Source of the DNA: Fen-1301 sp963786395
GTDB taxonomy: Bacteria > Bacteroidota > Ignavibacteria > Ignavibacteriales > Ignavibacteriaceae
Assembly (NCBI GenBank): GCA_963786395.1
Contig: CAWAZD010000015.1
Location: forward strand, 1 to 64,000
DNA length: 64,000 bases
Direction of reading: 5' to 3'
The notes beneath the pieces were generated by a model. That model was not told the origin of the DNA. It saw nothing but the letters and a program-made list of their open reading frames with translations, and did not search any database. Position numbers and translations under genes: made by a program. Below, one piece after another: positions 8,310 to 17,256 of the stretch; position 1 is the first letter of the stretch; every line of letters starts with the position of its first letter.

Positions 8310-9044
8310 ATGGCAAGGGTAAAAGGCATAGTGGTAGGATTACCGACCGGAAAATGTGGTGACATTGTTTATAAAATCCGGTATGGACAATCGTTTATGT
8401 ACAAGGCATGTCAGGATTTCCATAAAAGTGAGAGTGATGCTTCAAAGGCGATAAGGGAGCGGATGAAGGTAATGTCAGAGTTCGGCTCAATTGTAAGATC
8501 TGTTCCGGAACTTTATTTAATATGGAAAGAAGCGGATGTTAAAGCAAAGGCAGCATATCATAAAATACAAAAGTTAAACGCAAAGCTTTTTGAGAGAAAC
8601 AGACCTACGACAATAAACAAGATAGTTCCGGACCATGGATTTGAATCCCCAGTAAGCGCAATAGAATTTACCAGCAGCGGGATTAGCATAAAAACAGAAA
8701 TGGACAAGTATGAAGAAATAGATAAATTAATAAGGAAGTTTGTTGCTGTAAATGTTGTGTGCGTGTATGAGCCGGTTAATCCTGAAATGAAATATTTCCA
8801 AATGTTCGCTGTCAGGAAAGATCTAGGTTTATGCTTAACTAAAGTGGTACTTGAAATAGATTTTTTATTTGAGGAAGAGATAAAGCAATTGGTGGCGGGG
8901 TATAAAAAGGGAATAGTTTATTTTGAAATAATACCGGTTGACGAGTTAGGAAAGCCGTTAAGTTTTTCTGATTATTATGCGCATGAATTTGAATTGGGGG
9001 AAGTTGAAGAAGAGAAAGAAAATGTTTTGGAGTCTGTTAAATAA
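8310..9044 (+). CDS. uncharacterised protein, DUF6266-like N-terminus
   Basis: 244 residues, ATG at 8310 with GGAGAA seven bases upstream. The N-terminus MARVKGIVVGLPTGKCGD resembles the glycine-rich opening of DUF6266 proteins of Bacteroidota (M-A-R-I-x-x-G-I-L-G-x-x-x-G-K-x-G), followed by a helical segment with conserved Trp and a beta-rich second half. No signal peptide or membrane helix is present and the C-terminus is acidic (EVEEEKENVLES). The similarity is by eye and weak; no function can be given. An AT-rich inverted repeat (TGAAATATT..AATATTTCA, 8262-8283) precedes it. Confidence 0.65.
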   Translation: MARVKGIVVGLPTGKCGDIVYKIRYGQSFMYKACQDFHKSESDASKAIRERMKVMSEFGSIVRSVPELYLIWKEADVKAKAAYHKIQKLNAKLFERNRPTTINKIVPDHGFESPVSAIEFTSSGISIKTEMDKYEEIDKLIRKFVAVNVVCVYEPVNPEMKYFQMFAVRKDLGLCLTKVVLEIDFLFEEEIKQLVAGYKKGIVYFEIIPVDELGKPLSFSDYYAHEFELGEVEEEKENVLESVK

Positions 9045-9142
9045 ATAGTCAAAGAAGTCCGAGGATTGAAAAAGAGCCAATGGAGCAGGATTATTCCATT
9101 AATAGATTGTTGATTTTATGTCAGAAATGACATATTTTAGTT

Positions 9143-9315
9143 ATGAAAACCTACAATAAAGCTTTGGTCTGGTTGCATGGCGAAATAAAATCGCCGCCTT
9201 TTACTCAAAAGGCAAGAATTGAAACAGGTTTTCAACTCAGACTGATAAGACTCCAATTAAAATAATAGAAAACTGCAAGCATAGGATCAATTTGTATGAA
9301 TCAGATGGGAAATAA
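9143..9315 (+). pseudogene. HigB/Gp49-type toxin remnant with internal deletion
   Basis: The first 40 codons from ATG 9143 read KALVWLHGEIKSPPF and ARIETGFQLR, the N-terminal signature of phage Gp49-like/HigB toxins (PF05973), which cleave mRNA on the ribosome. After LIR the frame stops, but a shifted frame immediately gives TPIKIIENCKHRINLYES, the C-terminal signature of the same family, ending with a stop at 9313. The central 55 or so residues, which carry the catalytic core, are gone, so the toxin must be inactive. An antitoxin remnant follows four bases later, as in intact pairs. Confidence 0.75.
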
Positions 9316-9318
9316 ATT

Positions 9319-9390
9319 ATGAATACACAGAAAAGAAAAAAATTAGAAGAAAAGGGATGGGAGGTCGGAACAGATCAGAATGACGGGTAA
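9319..9390 (+). pseudogene. HigA-type antitoxin remnant (first 18 codons)
   Basis: ATG at 9319 starts NTQKRKKLEEKGWEVGT, the usual opening of the XRE-type antitoxin paired with Gp49-like toxins (K-R-x-x-L-E-x-x-G-W-x-V-G). After five more codons (DQNDG) it stops at 9388. The helix-turn-helix DNA-binding domain is absent. Together with the gutted toxin gene this is a dead toxin-antitoxin locus. Confidence 0.7.
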
Positions 9391-9429
9391 ATTTAATATA
9401 TTTGTTGATTCAATAATTTTAGAAAACGT

Positions 9430-10077
9430 ATGATTAAGGCGATATTATTTGACCTGGATGGAGTAATTTCAGATTCACTGCATTACCATTATTTGGCATG
9501 GGATCAAATGTTTCAAAAAATAGGAGGGAGTGTAACTGAAGAGAGTATATTACTAACCGAAGGAATGAATTCATTCGAAATACTTCCTAAGTTGCTGAAA
9601 CAGTTTAATATAAATCTTCCGGTTGAAGAGCACAATAAATTTATAGAAGATAAACGGAGCCTTTTCCGTCAGATAGCGAAAATATCATATTACCCATACG
9701 CATTCGAAACAATAGAAGAGTTGAGAAGTCGGGGATACCGTACTGCTCTTGTAACTGCATGCGCCAGAAGGAATATGGAGAAATCTGTAGACTCTGAACA
9801 TCAGAAATTATTTGATTTTATAATAAGCGGAGATGATGTTTCGCGTGCTAAGCCAAGTCCGGAACCATATCTTACAGCGCAAAGAACTTTGGGAATTGAA
9901 GTGTCAGAATGTGTAGTAATAGAGAATGCACCCCTGGGAGTAGAATCTGCACACAACGCCGGAATGATTTGCGTGGCTGTGGAATCAACATTGGGGAGGG
10001 AATATCTTCAGAAAGCTGACTTTATTATTAATGAAATTCAGGAGCTAACCGGATTCTTCCCAATACTGAAAAGGTAA
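9430..10077 (+). CDS. HAD-superfamily sugar-phosphatase / beta-phosphoglucomutase-like
   Basis: 215 residues. HAD subfamily IA motifs: FDLDGVISDS at the N-terminus (nucleophile Asp and acid/base Asp), TACARRNM as motif II, KPSPEPYLTA with the motif III Lys, and ENAPLGVESAHNAGM as motif IV. The alpha-helical cap between residues 15 and 80 and the DxDGV-D spacing fit beta-phosphoglucomutase and small sugar phosphatases. The substrate is not determined. The start ATG at 9430 lies 40 bases after the toxin-antitoxin remnant, so it has its own or a readthrough promoter. Confidence 0.85.
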   Translation: MIKAILFDLDGVISDSLHYHYLAWDQMFQKIGGSVTEESILLTEGMNSFEILPKLLKQFNINLPVEEHNKFIEDKRSLFRQIAKISYYPYAFETIEELRSRGYRTALVTACARRNMEKSVDSEHQKLFDFIISGDDVSRAKPSPEPYLTAQRTLGIEVSECVVIENAPLGVESAHNAGMICVAVESTLGREYLQKADFIINEIQELTGFFPILKR

Positions 10078-10113
10078 GAAATTAAATTTCATGTTTAGGG
10101 GATCCCTGATTAT

Positions 10114-10214
10114 CCCGACATGTAGGGAGTAAACACATGCGGAAGGGGATGACAAAACAAATAAGGGTAAACGCCTCCGGCGTTTATCGGGAGGGTCACA
10201 GATCCTCCCTACAG
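10114..10214. repeat. cluster of nested palindromes
   Basis: Three inverted repeats are packed in about 100 bases between convergent genes: TGTAGGGAG (10121) against CTCCCTACA (10205), TAAACGCC-TCC-GGCGTTTA (10168-10186), and GGGAGG (10189) against CCTCCC (10204). It may act as a bidirectional terminator or be a REP-like insertion. Confidence 0.5.
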
Positions 10215-10237
10215 AAATTGCTCTATGGACAGGGTTA

Positions 10238-11608
10238 TCAGGGGATGGGGAAGATGATAAAAAACGTTGTCCCTTTACCGGGAGTACTTTCAACATTTAT
10301 AGTCCCATGCATTAATTCAACGGATCTTTTTGTAATAGTTAAGCCAAGCCCGGTTCCTTCAAAAGAACGTCCCATTCCTTCACTTGCCTGTCTAAATTCT
10401 TCAAAAATAATATTCTGATCAACTTTGCTAATACCGATACCAGTATCTACGACTTTAATAATGCATCTTGGAATATCATCAATAACTTCTACATAGCTAT
10501 TTATAGTGATTCCCCCTTCAGGAGTAAATTTCAGGGCATTATTCACAAGATTATTCATAACCTGACTAAAAATTCTTTTATCTAAAAATGCATAGACATT
10601 TTTATCGGGGCAATCGTAATTAAGATAGAGATTTTTATTTTGAGCAGCCATTTCAAAAGTGGTGAGGATTTCACAAATCAATTCATAGATGTTAATCCTT
10701 TCCATATTAATTAATTCTCTGTTTGATTCAATGCGGGCAAGATCAAGAACAAGATTCAGGGTATTTAGGAGTCTTTTGCCGCCGGTATGGATAGAGTCCG
10801 CCATTTTTTTTAGTTCAGGGTCTTCAAGTTCATTTCTAAGCATTTCTGAATAACCGAGAATACCTATCATAGGAGTTCTAAGTTCATGGCTCATATTGGA
10901 AAGGAAATTAGTTTTCAATCTGTTCATTTCCTCTGCCTTTTCTTTAGCCCTGACCAATTCATCTTTAGCACGAATGGTTTCAGTAATATCCTGAAATACC
11001 CCAAACAGAACTTTTTTTTCTCTGTCATATTCTGCCATTGAATGAATATCGCGAATTTTGCCTGTACCAAGGTTCCTGATTTTAAATTCCACATCATAGG
11101 GAATATTATTTTCAATGAGATCCTGCATAGCACGGTCAAGGATCGGTCTGTATTCAGGCAGTGTAAATTTTTTAATTTCAGTTAAAGATAATTCATTTGA
11201 TATCACCCCATAAATCCGGGCTGCACCATCGGAGGCAGTAACCATCCCGTTATCGAGATGAAGTTCCCAATTTCCTGTTTTGGAGATTAGTTCTGCTTTT
11301 TTTAATCTGGCTTCACTTTGGTGGATTAAATTCTCAGAAATGTTTAACTCTTTTTCTTTAAGGAACAATGTCCTGTAGATATTTCTTTGGCGGAATTGGT
11401 AGACACCGCCGAGCCATGTTATAAACAATATTATCAGGAGGGCAATAAAGAAAATAAAGTTTATTTCTCTGGAATTAAATCCCGAATATTTTTTAATTTC
11501 AAAAGAATAGTAGAGAGAGGCGCTGAGGATAACAATAATGCTGGCGATGGCAATTATGCTTAGCAGGTGTCCCTTTTTAGAAAGAACGTATTTGTAGTCG
11601 TCATTCAT
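10238..11608 (-). CDS. PAS-domain sensor histidine kinase
   Basis: 456 residues, membrane-bound. Two transmembrane helices (about 15-33 and 47-68) with only a short external loop, a PAS/PAC sensor domain (about 105-215, ending VLFGVFQDITE), a HisKA dimerisation domain with the phospho-acceptor in NMSHELRTP, and an HATPase_c domain with the N box (NNLVNNALKF), VDTGIGI, FEEFRQ and GTGLGL. The tiny external loop suggests sensing by the PAS domain inside the cell. No response regulator lies next to it, so it is an orphan kinase in this window. Confidence 0.92.
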   Translation of the reverse strand: MNDDYKYVLSKKGHLLSIIAIASIIVILSASLYYSFEIKKYSGFNSREINFIFFIALLIILFITWLGGVYQFRQRNIYRTLFLKEKELNISENLIHQSEARLKKAELISKTGNWELHLDNGMVTASDGAARIYGVISNELSLTEIKKFTLPEYRPILDRAMQDLIENNIPYDVEFKIRNLGTGKIRDIHSMAEYDREKKVLFGVFQDITETIRAKDELVRAKEKAEEMNRLKTNFLSNMSHELRTPMIGILGYSEMLRNELEDPELKKMADSIHTGGKRLLNTLNLVLDLARIESNRELINMERINIYELICEILTTFEMAAQNKNLYLNYDCPDKNVYAFLDKRIFSQVMNNLVNNALKFTPEGGITINSYVEVIDDIPRCIIKVVDTGIGISKVDQNIIFEEFRQASEGMGRSFEGTGLGLTITKRSVELMHGTINVESTPGKGTTFFIIFPIP

Positions 11609-11729
11609 TATCGAAACCCTGAATTAAATGCGTCCAAACAATAACAAACCCAACCTGCCAAATACAGAATACAAAATACAGATAGTTTAATTTTATTTCA
11701 ATTTATTATCAATAAATAAGGAGAATAAA

Positions 11730-11777
11730 TGGATTGTTGGAGGAATGGATTGATGGAATGGTGGATTGGTGGAGTAA
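11730..11777. repeat. three 16-bp units TGGATTGxTGGAxxxx
   Basis: Units start at 11730, 11746 and 11762 within the roughly 300-base gap between the kinase gene and the DUF1015 gene (11609-11911). A shorter related run (TGGAGTAATGGATTGGT) lies near 24,978. The rest of the gap is AT-rich with no gene visible and includes the upstream region of DUF1015-serC. Confidence 0.6.
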
Positions 11778-11911
11778 TGTAGAACCGGTGGAACGGAAAT
11801 GGCAAACAGGAAAAAATATTAAAGAAAGTTTTTAATTACGTGGAAAATTGTCCATATTTTATGGATTTTAGTAACTGTAGATTTTAAATATTATTTCAGG
11901 AGTTTGTAGGA

Positions 11912-13159
11912 ATGGCAGTAATCAGACCTTTCAGAGCATTAAGACCTTTAACTAAAACTGCTCCGGTTGTTTCAAGTGTTCCCTATGATGTAGTAAACAG
12001 AGAAGAAGCAAAGGAGTTTGCGGATGGAAACCAATTATCTTTTTTAAGAATTACCAGATCAGAAATTGATTTTGATAACAGTGTAAATGCTTATTCGCCT
12101 GAAGTATACGCGAAAGCAAAAGAAAATTTAGAGAAGCTGAAAATGGAAGCTCCTCTTCAGATGGACGAGAAACCTCATTTCTATCTTTATAAACTTGTAA
12201 TGAACGGAAGACCTCAAGTAGGAATCTGCGCCACTTTTTCTGTTGATGACTATGATAACAATGTAATATTGAAACATGAGAAAACACGCAAGGATAAAGA
12301 AGACGACAGAACAAATCATATCATAACCACTGAAGCTCAAACGGGTGTAGTATTCCTTACTTATCGCGGTGTAAAGGACATAAATGAAGTAATCAAAAAA
12401 ACAATGAATGGAACTACTCCGGTTTATGATTTTTCATCAGCAGATGATATTAGTCATACAATATGGATTCTTCCTGATGAGTACAATGATATTATTGTAA
12501 AAGAAATTGCTAAGGTTAAGAATCTTTACATAGCAGATGGTCACCACCGTGCTGCCAGTGCAGGAAGATCACGTAAAGTTAAAATGGAAGCGAATCCAAA
12601 TCATACCGGAGATGAAGAGTATAATTATTTTATAGCTGTACTTTTTCCCGCGGAACAACTTAAGATACTTCCTTATAACAGAACTGTTCATGACCTTAAT
12701 GGTTTGTCAAGAGATGAATTTCTTAAGAGTATAGGTGAGAAATTTACAGTTGAAAAAACCGATGTAAAAGAGCCGGCAGCCAAAAGAAGTTACGGAATGT
12801 ATCTTGACGGACAATGGTATTTATTGAAGCCAAAAGATTCTGTGCTTGCGGGGATAAAACTTTCCAAATCAGTAGCTGATACACTGGATGTAAGTGTATT
12901 GCAGGATTTCCTGCTTAACCCGGTTCTTGGAATTGATGATCCTCGTACAAATAAAAGGATTGATTTTGTGGGCGGTATCAGGGGCACAAAAGAACTTGAG
13001 AAATTAGTTAACAGCGGGAAAGCCGCGGTTGCTTTCTCATTATATCCCGTGGCTGTTGATGATTTGATGAACATTTCGGACGCAGGAGAAATAATGCCGC
13101 CGAAATCGACATGGTTTGAACCAAAACTCAGGGACGGATTGTTAGTGCATTTGATTTGA
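11912..13159 (+). CDS. DUF1015 family protein
   Basis: 415 residues matching the DUF1015 family (PF06245): the opening IRPFRALRP with APVVSSVPYDVV, HEKTRKDKEDDR, the conserved IADGHHRAA and a C-terminal SLYPVAVDDLM and PPKSTWFEPK. The ATG at 11912 has AGGAG 10 bases upstream. Family members are cytoplasmic and are commonly found beside serine-biosynthesis genes. Here serC follows after about 105 bp, and one copy of the AACCTTCGAGGTT palindrome lies in that gap. The His-rich motif could bind a metal or phosphate, but the reaction is not established. Confidence 0.93.
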   Translation: MAVIRPFRALRPLTKTAPVVSSVPYDVVNREEAKEFADGNQLSFLRITRSEIDFDNSVNAYSPEVYAKAKENLEKLKMEAPLQMDEKPHFYLYKLVMNGRPQVGICATFSVDDYDNNVILKHEKTRKDKEDDRTNHIITTEAQTGVVFLTYRGVKDINEVIKKTMNGTTPVYDFSSADDISHTIWILPDEYNDIIVKEIAKVKNLYIADGHHRAASAGRSRKVKMEANPNHTGDEEYNYFIAVLFPAEQLKILPYNRTVHDLNGLSRDEFLKSIGEKFTVEKTDVKEPAAKRSYGMYLDGQWYLLKPKDSVLAGIKLSKSVADTLDVSVLQDFLLNPVLGIDDPRTNKRIDFVGGIRGTKELEKLVNSGKAAVAFSLYPVAVDDLMNISDAGEIMPPKSTWFEPKLRDGLLVHLI

Positions 13160-13176
13160 GGAAGGGTCCCTTTCTA

Positions 13177-13208
13177 AACCTTCGAGGTTGATGAAAACCT
13201 CGAAGGTT
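13177..13208. repeat. 13-bp palindromic repeat AACCTTCGAGGTT, second copy
   Basis: Same perfect 13-bp stem as at 6,338-6,369, loop GATGAA instead of CATGAA. It lies between DUF1015 and serC and could modulate transcript stability there. Confidence 0.75.
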
Positions 13209-13264
13209 AATTGAGAAGCTAATGAGATTTTTAGAAACACATAATAAATATAAGAAGGTAAAAT

Positions 13265-14353
13265 ATGAAAGAAAGAATTTATAACTTCAGTGCAGGACCG
13301 GCAGTAATACCGGAAGAAGTTTTAAAAGAGGCACAGGAAAATTTATTTTCACTTCCAGGAGTGGGAATGTCAGTGCTTGAAATAAGCCACCGTTCAAAGA
13401 CATTTGACGCAATACATGCAGAGGCTAATCAGAATTTAAGAACTTTGCTTGGAATAAGTGCAGATTATGAAATATTATATTTACAGGGGGGCGCAAGTCT
13501 TCAATTCTCAATGGTGCCATTAAATTTAATGCCTCCAAAAAATAAGGCGGATTATATTTTGACAGGTGCATGGTCAAAGAAAGCACAGAAAGAAGCAAAG
13601 AGAGTGGGCGTTGTAAATGCAGCGGCATCAACTGAAGCAGAAAACTTCAAAAGAATTCCAAAACAGTCAGAGCTAAAATTGGACCCGGACGCTTCATACG
13701 TGCATTATACTTCGAATAACACAATATTCGGTACAGAATGGAGCAGCGAACCGGAAGTTGGAAATGTTCCTCTTGTTTGCGATGCTTCTTCGGATATACT
13801 TTCCCGAAAGCTTGATATAAATAAATATGCATTAATATATGCAGGCGCGCAGAAGAACATTGGTCCTTCAGGCGTAACATTAGTAATAATCCGCAAAGAC
13901 ATGCTTGAGAGAAGTTCAGACAGTCTGCATACCATGCTGAATTATAAAGTTCATGTTGAGAACGAATCACTTTACAATACACCTTCTGTTTTCGGCATAT
14001 ATATAATACAGCTTGTATCGAAATGGCTTCTTAAGAACGGGGGACTTGATGCAATGTACAAGACCAATGTTGAGAAAGCAGATTTTATATACAACGCGAT
14101 TGATAACAGCGGCGGTTATTATAAAGGACATGCTGATAAAGACAGCCGTTCATTAATGAACCTTACATTCAGACTTCCAAGTGAAGATCTTGAAAAGAAG
14201 TTTATTGCTGAAGCAACCGCGGCTGACTTTAACGGATTGAAAGGTCACAGATCTGTGGGCGGCTTAAGAGCATCTATTTATAACGCATTCCCGAAGAAGG
14301 GCTGCGCGGACTTAGCTGAATTCATGAAAGAGTTCCAGAAAAAGAACGGATAA
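13265..14353 (+). CDS. serC: phosphoserine aminotransferase
   Basis: 362 residues, the normal length. PLP-dependent class V aminotransferase converting 3-phosphohydroxypyruvate to phosphoserine in serine synthesis, and acting in pyridoxal phosphate synthesis in some bacteria. Visible: YNFSAGPAVIP at the N-terminus, LEISHRSK, LQGGASLQFSMVPLNL, CDASSDILS, the PLP lysine Lys197 in AGAQKNIGPSG, and a C-terminal GHRSVGGLRASIYNA. Start ATG 13265 with AAGG upstream. It appears to form an operon with DUF1015 before it and a small lipoprotein after it. Confidence 0.97.
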   Translation: MKERIYNFSAGPAVIPEEVLKEAQENLFSLPGVGMSVLEISHRSKTFDAIHAEANQNLRTLLGISADYEILYLQGGASLQFSMVPLNLMPPKNKADYILTGAWSKKAQKEAKRVGVVNAAASTEAENFKRIPKQSELKLDPDASYVHYTSNNTIFGTEWSSEPEVGNVPLVCDASSDILSRKLDINKYALIYAGAQKNIGPSGVTLVIIRKDMLERSSDSLHTMLNYKVHVENESLYNTPSVFGIYIIQLVSKWLLKNGGLDAMYKTNVEKADFIYNAIDNSGGYYKGHADKDSRSLMNLTFRLPSEDLEKKFIAEATAADFNGLKGHRSVGGLRASIYNAFPKKGCADLAEFMKEFQKKNG

Positions 14354-14370
14354 AACATACAGAGGTTATT

Positions 14371-14802
14371 ATGAAATATTTACTTCCCGGGTTATTAATA
14401 GTATTGATGACATTTATCTGCTCATGCAGTAAAAAAGAGAAACTGAAACTGGAAGCAACAATCAACACGACTTATGCTTTTAATTTAGATTCCGCCTGGG
14501 AAGTAAATATTTCAACTAAAGTTAAGGGGTTCAATCAAGAAACCATTAACGACAAATTCAAAACTTCCCTCTCGTACAGTATTGATATAATAAAACCGGG
14601 AGGAGAAACAGTGAAGGGGCTTGTAAATAAAACCGAAGATAAGATAGAGAAGGAGAAACTTCCGGATATAATTCTTGACTCGCAGTTTAATCTTGATGCC
14701 ACTTACAAACCCGGGAAATATACAATTGTAATTAATCTGAAAGATGTTGCAACCGGGCAAACCACAACAGCGACCAAGGATTTGGATTTATCTTCAGAAT
14801 AG
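14371..14802 (+). CDS. small lipoprotein of unknown function
   Basis: 143 residues. The signal peptide ends in a lipobox (ICSC), so the protein is lipid anchored. The mature part is lysine rich and predicted to be mostly beta strand (KYTIVINLKDVATGQTTT), as in an Ig-like or transthyretin-like fold. No family recognised. It starts 17 bases after serC, so it is probably co-transcribed with it, though its role need not be in serine synthesis. Confidence 0.7.
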   Translation: MKYLLPGLLIVLMTFICSCSKKEKLKLEATINTTYAFNLDSAWEVNISTKVKGFNQETINDKFKTSLSYSIDIIKPGGETVKGLVNKTEDKIEKEKLPDIILDSQFNLDATYKPGKYTIVINLKDVATGQTTTATKDLDLSSE

Positions 14803-14915
14803 TGTGATTAAAGTTAAATAGTAAAGTAGTTGAATCTCCTTGAAACCTAAAACTTGAATCTTTGTTTAAGATTATGTATCTAATTGTACAGAATTCACTT
14901 AAATAGAGAATATTG

Positions 14916-15539
14916 ATGAGAACAGAAAAGATAATGGAACAGGTAGCCAAATTGGGAATTGATTATATGGCATATCTGGAGATGACATCTGAGGAAATTA
15001 AAAAAACAGTTCCGGAAGAGTTACTCCAGGAAGAAAGGGTTGTTTTTGAAACTAAAAAATTAAACATGCACAGAATGTTACGCATAGATAAAAGTTACAT
15101 TCCGGGCATGGATATCGTGAAAGAAGTTTCGAAAATAGACGAGAATCAAACATGGATGATTATTACTGAAAATTGGTGCGGGGACTCAGCGCAAAATCTT
15201 CCTTATATTGCAAAAATTGCTTCGATAAGTAAACATATTGATCTTAAAATCATTTTAAGGGACTCAAATCCTGAAATTATGGATATGTATCTGACAAATG
15301 GAGCGAGGAGTATACCAAAATTAATTTCTTTTGATGAAGAAGGCAATGAATTATTCCGCTGGGGTTCCCGACCCAAAGCAGCGCAGCAATTGGTGAATAA
15401 ATTGAAGGCAGAGGGATTCGAGAAAAAATATTTTATTGAAAAACTTCATTCCTGGTATGCAAAGAACAAGGGAAGTGATTTAGAGATTGAATTTCTGGAC
15501 CTTATTAAAAATTCAAACCTAATAAAGAATTCTGTTTAA
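14916..15539 (+). CDS. thioredoxin-like protein with WCGDS active site
   Basis: 207 residues from ATG 14916 (a TTG one codon earlier is possible). It matches the Thioredoxin_9-type family (PF14595): a helical N-terminal extension, then a thioredoxin fold with ITENWCGDSAQNLP where the CxxC motif keeps only the first cysteine, a cis-proline region SIPKLISF, and RWGSRPKAAQQL. With one cysteine it cannot form the usual disulfide; it may reduce by a monothiol route or bind a partner. No signal peptide, hence cytoplasmic. Stands between the serC cluster and a transporter gene. Confidence 0.85.
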   Translation: MRTEKIMEQVAKLGIDYMAYLEMTSEEIKKTVPEELLQEERVVFETKKLNMHRMLRIDKSYIPGMDIVKEVSKIDENQTWMIITENWCGDSAQNLPYIAKIASISKHIDLKIILRDSNPEIMDMYLTNGARSIPKLISFDEEGNELFRWGSRPKAAQQLVNKLKAEGFEKKYFIEKLHSWYAKNKGSDLEIEFLDLIKNSNLIKNSV

Positions 15540-15594
15540 TTTTAGCCAATATTGAATTATGTTAAGGAGCAAAATAAAATAAATAAGGTGCTCC

Positions 15595-17163
15595 ATGGCT
15601 ATTGAGGAAGTTACGACCGCTCCAGTTGAAAAAGAGGGAATTCTAAAACAAACCTATCGCGAGGTTACTCAACCATTCAAAGATCTTTTTAAGGCATCCA
15701 GAGCTTTATGGGGTATTAATATCTCTTATCTTTTAGAGGGGTTGACATACTTTGGAGTAGTTGGATTACTTGTTATTTATTTCAATGATTTTGTGGGGCT
15801 GAATGATATAGATGCGGGTCATATGGTTGGAGTCCTGACGGCAGGCATAACATTAAGCATGTTGTTTTTAGGAGCCGCTGTTGATATAATCGGGATCAGA
15901 AAGTCACTTATTTGGTCTTTGATTTTTATGTTGATAGGAAGGATTCTTTTAACCATGGCGCCGGGATTCTTTGGAACACGGGGTATGTGGTCTTCTACAC
16001 ATTTAATGGCAATGGGAGGAATTTTAGGAATAGTAATTGGATACGGAATGTATCAGCCCGCCTGTTATGCTGCAGTAAAACAATTCACCACAGAAAAAAC
16101 ATCGGCGATGGGATATGCAATGCTTTATGCTTTGATGAACCTGGGCGGATTTCTACCGGCCATAATTTCGCCTCTTGTAAGAGAAAAAATGGGATATGGA
16201 ATTATCGGTGTTTTCTGGGTTTATGTAGCTTTAACGATTGTGGGTATTGGAGTAATAATTACAATATTAACAAAAAAAGCGATCAAGGATTCCACGGTAT
16301 CTATTATTTCAAAAAATAAAGATGACAATGGTTTAAAGGTATTCTTAGATACACTGGGTCAAAAGATTAAAGAAAAGAAAAAAGAAGCCATTATAGGTTG
16401 TATTGTTTTAGGGGTTTTGCTTGTTGCAACAATTCTAAAGGAATTATTCTTTAAAGAAATGCAATTTTCAAATCAGGTATTGCAGTATATTTTTAATATT
16501 AACTGGTTTTATTTATGGCTGCCGGCATTATTTCTGTTTGGAATTTTGATTATTACAGACCCCAGGTTTTTTTATTTTATTTTAATATTAATTCCTGTAC
16601 AAACTTTATTCGCGCATAATTGGTTAACGCTTCCTTTATATTTTGCACGTGCATTTACTGGACCTGTTCATACTTATTTCGATTTCTTCTCGAACATTAA
16701 TCCTATTTTAATTTTTGTGTTAACACCAATGGTAGCCGCACTTACAATGGAGAGGAATGCCTATAAAATGATGATCATAGGAACATTTGTAATGGCATCA
16801 CCTACGTTTATACTTGCATTAGGGCCAAGCATAACAACAGTTTTTGCATATCTTATAATTATGACAATCGGTGAAGCCATGTGGCAGCCGCGGTTTCTAC
16901 AGTGGGTAGCTGAAATAGCACCCAAAGGAATGACGGGAATTTATATGGGAATAGGTCAGTTCCCCTGGTTCCTCACAAAAATTGTTACGAGTCTTTATTC
17001 CGGATGGTTCCTGATGCATTACGCACCTGCAGGGAAATTGCCGTCAGAAATGAATACAGAAACGATGTGGCTGATTTATGGATTTATAGCAATATTGAGC
17101 CCCATAGGGTTATTCCTTGCGAAGGGGTGGATGATGAAGGGGTTTAAGACAAAAGCGGATTAG
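15595..17163 (+). CDS. MFS transporter, oligopeptide (POT)-like
   Basis: 522 residues with about 12-14 transmembrane helices. The first helix region GLTYFGVVGLLVIYF resembles the POT/PTR opening (E-R-F-x-Y-Y-G), there are glycine-rich MFS stretches (GYGMYQPACYAAV, YALMNLGGFLPAI), and a long central segment with cytoplasmic loop (about 225-265). Likely a proton-coupled importer in the inner membrane; peptides are a guess from family resemblance. AAGGTG precedes the ATG at 15595. A strong terminator follows. Confidence 0.8.
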   Translation: MAIEEVTTAPVEKEGILKQTYREVTQPFKDLFKASRALWGINISYLLEGLTYFGVVGLLVIYFNDFVGLNDIDAGHMVGVLTAGITLSMLFLGAAVDIIGIRKSLIWSLIFMLIGRILLTMAPGFFGTRGMWSSTHLMAMGGILGIVIGYGMYQPACYAAVKQFTTEKTSAMGYAMLYALMNLGGFLPAIISPLVREKMGYGIIGVFWVYVALTIVGIGVIITILTKKAIKDSTVSIISKNKDDNGLKVFLDTLGQKIKEKKKEAIIGCIVLGVLLVATILKELFFKEMQFSNQVLQYIFNINWFYLWLPALFLFGILIITDPRFFYFILILIPVQTLFAHNWLTLPLYFARAFTGPVHTYFDFFSNINPILIFVLTPMVAALTMERNAYKMMIIGTFVMASPTFILALGPSITTVFAYLIIMTIGEAMWQPRFLQWVAEIAPKGMTGIYMGIGQFPWFLTKIVTSLYSGWFLMHYAPAGKLPSEMNTETMWLIYGFIAILSPIGLFLAKGWMMKGFKTKAD

Positions 17164-17192
17164 ATTCTTTAATCTACTTTTGATTTCATTTT

Positions 17193-17231
17193 GAAGTAAG
17201 GAGAAAGTTTTTTTCTCCTTACTTCTTTTTT
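17193..17231 (+). terminator. rho-independent terminator of the MFS gene
   Basis: A 14-bp perfect stem (17193-17206 with 17212-17225) with a five-base loop is followed by TTTTTT. It lies 30 bases after the transporter stop codon. Confidence 0.85.
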
Positions 17232-17256
17232 CTTCAAAGTAAAGAATATTAACCTA

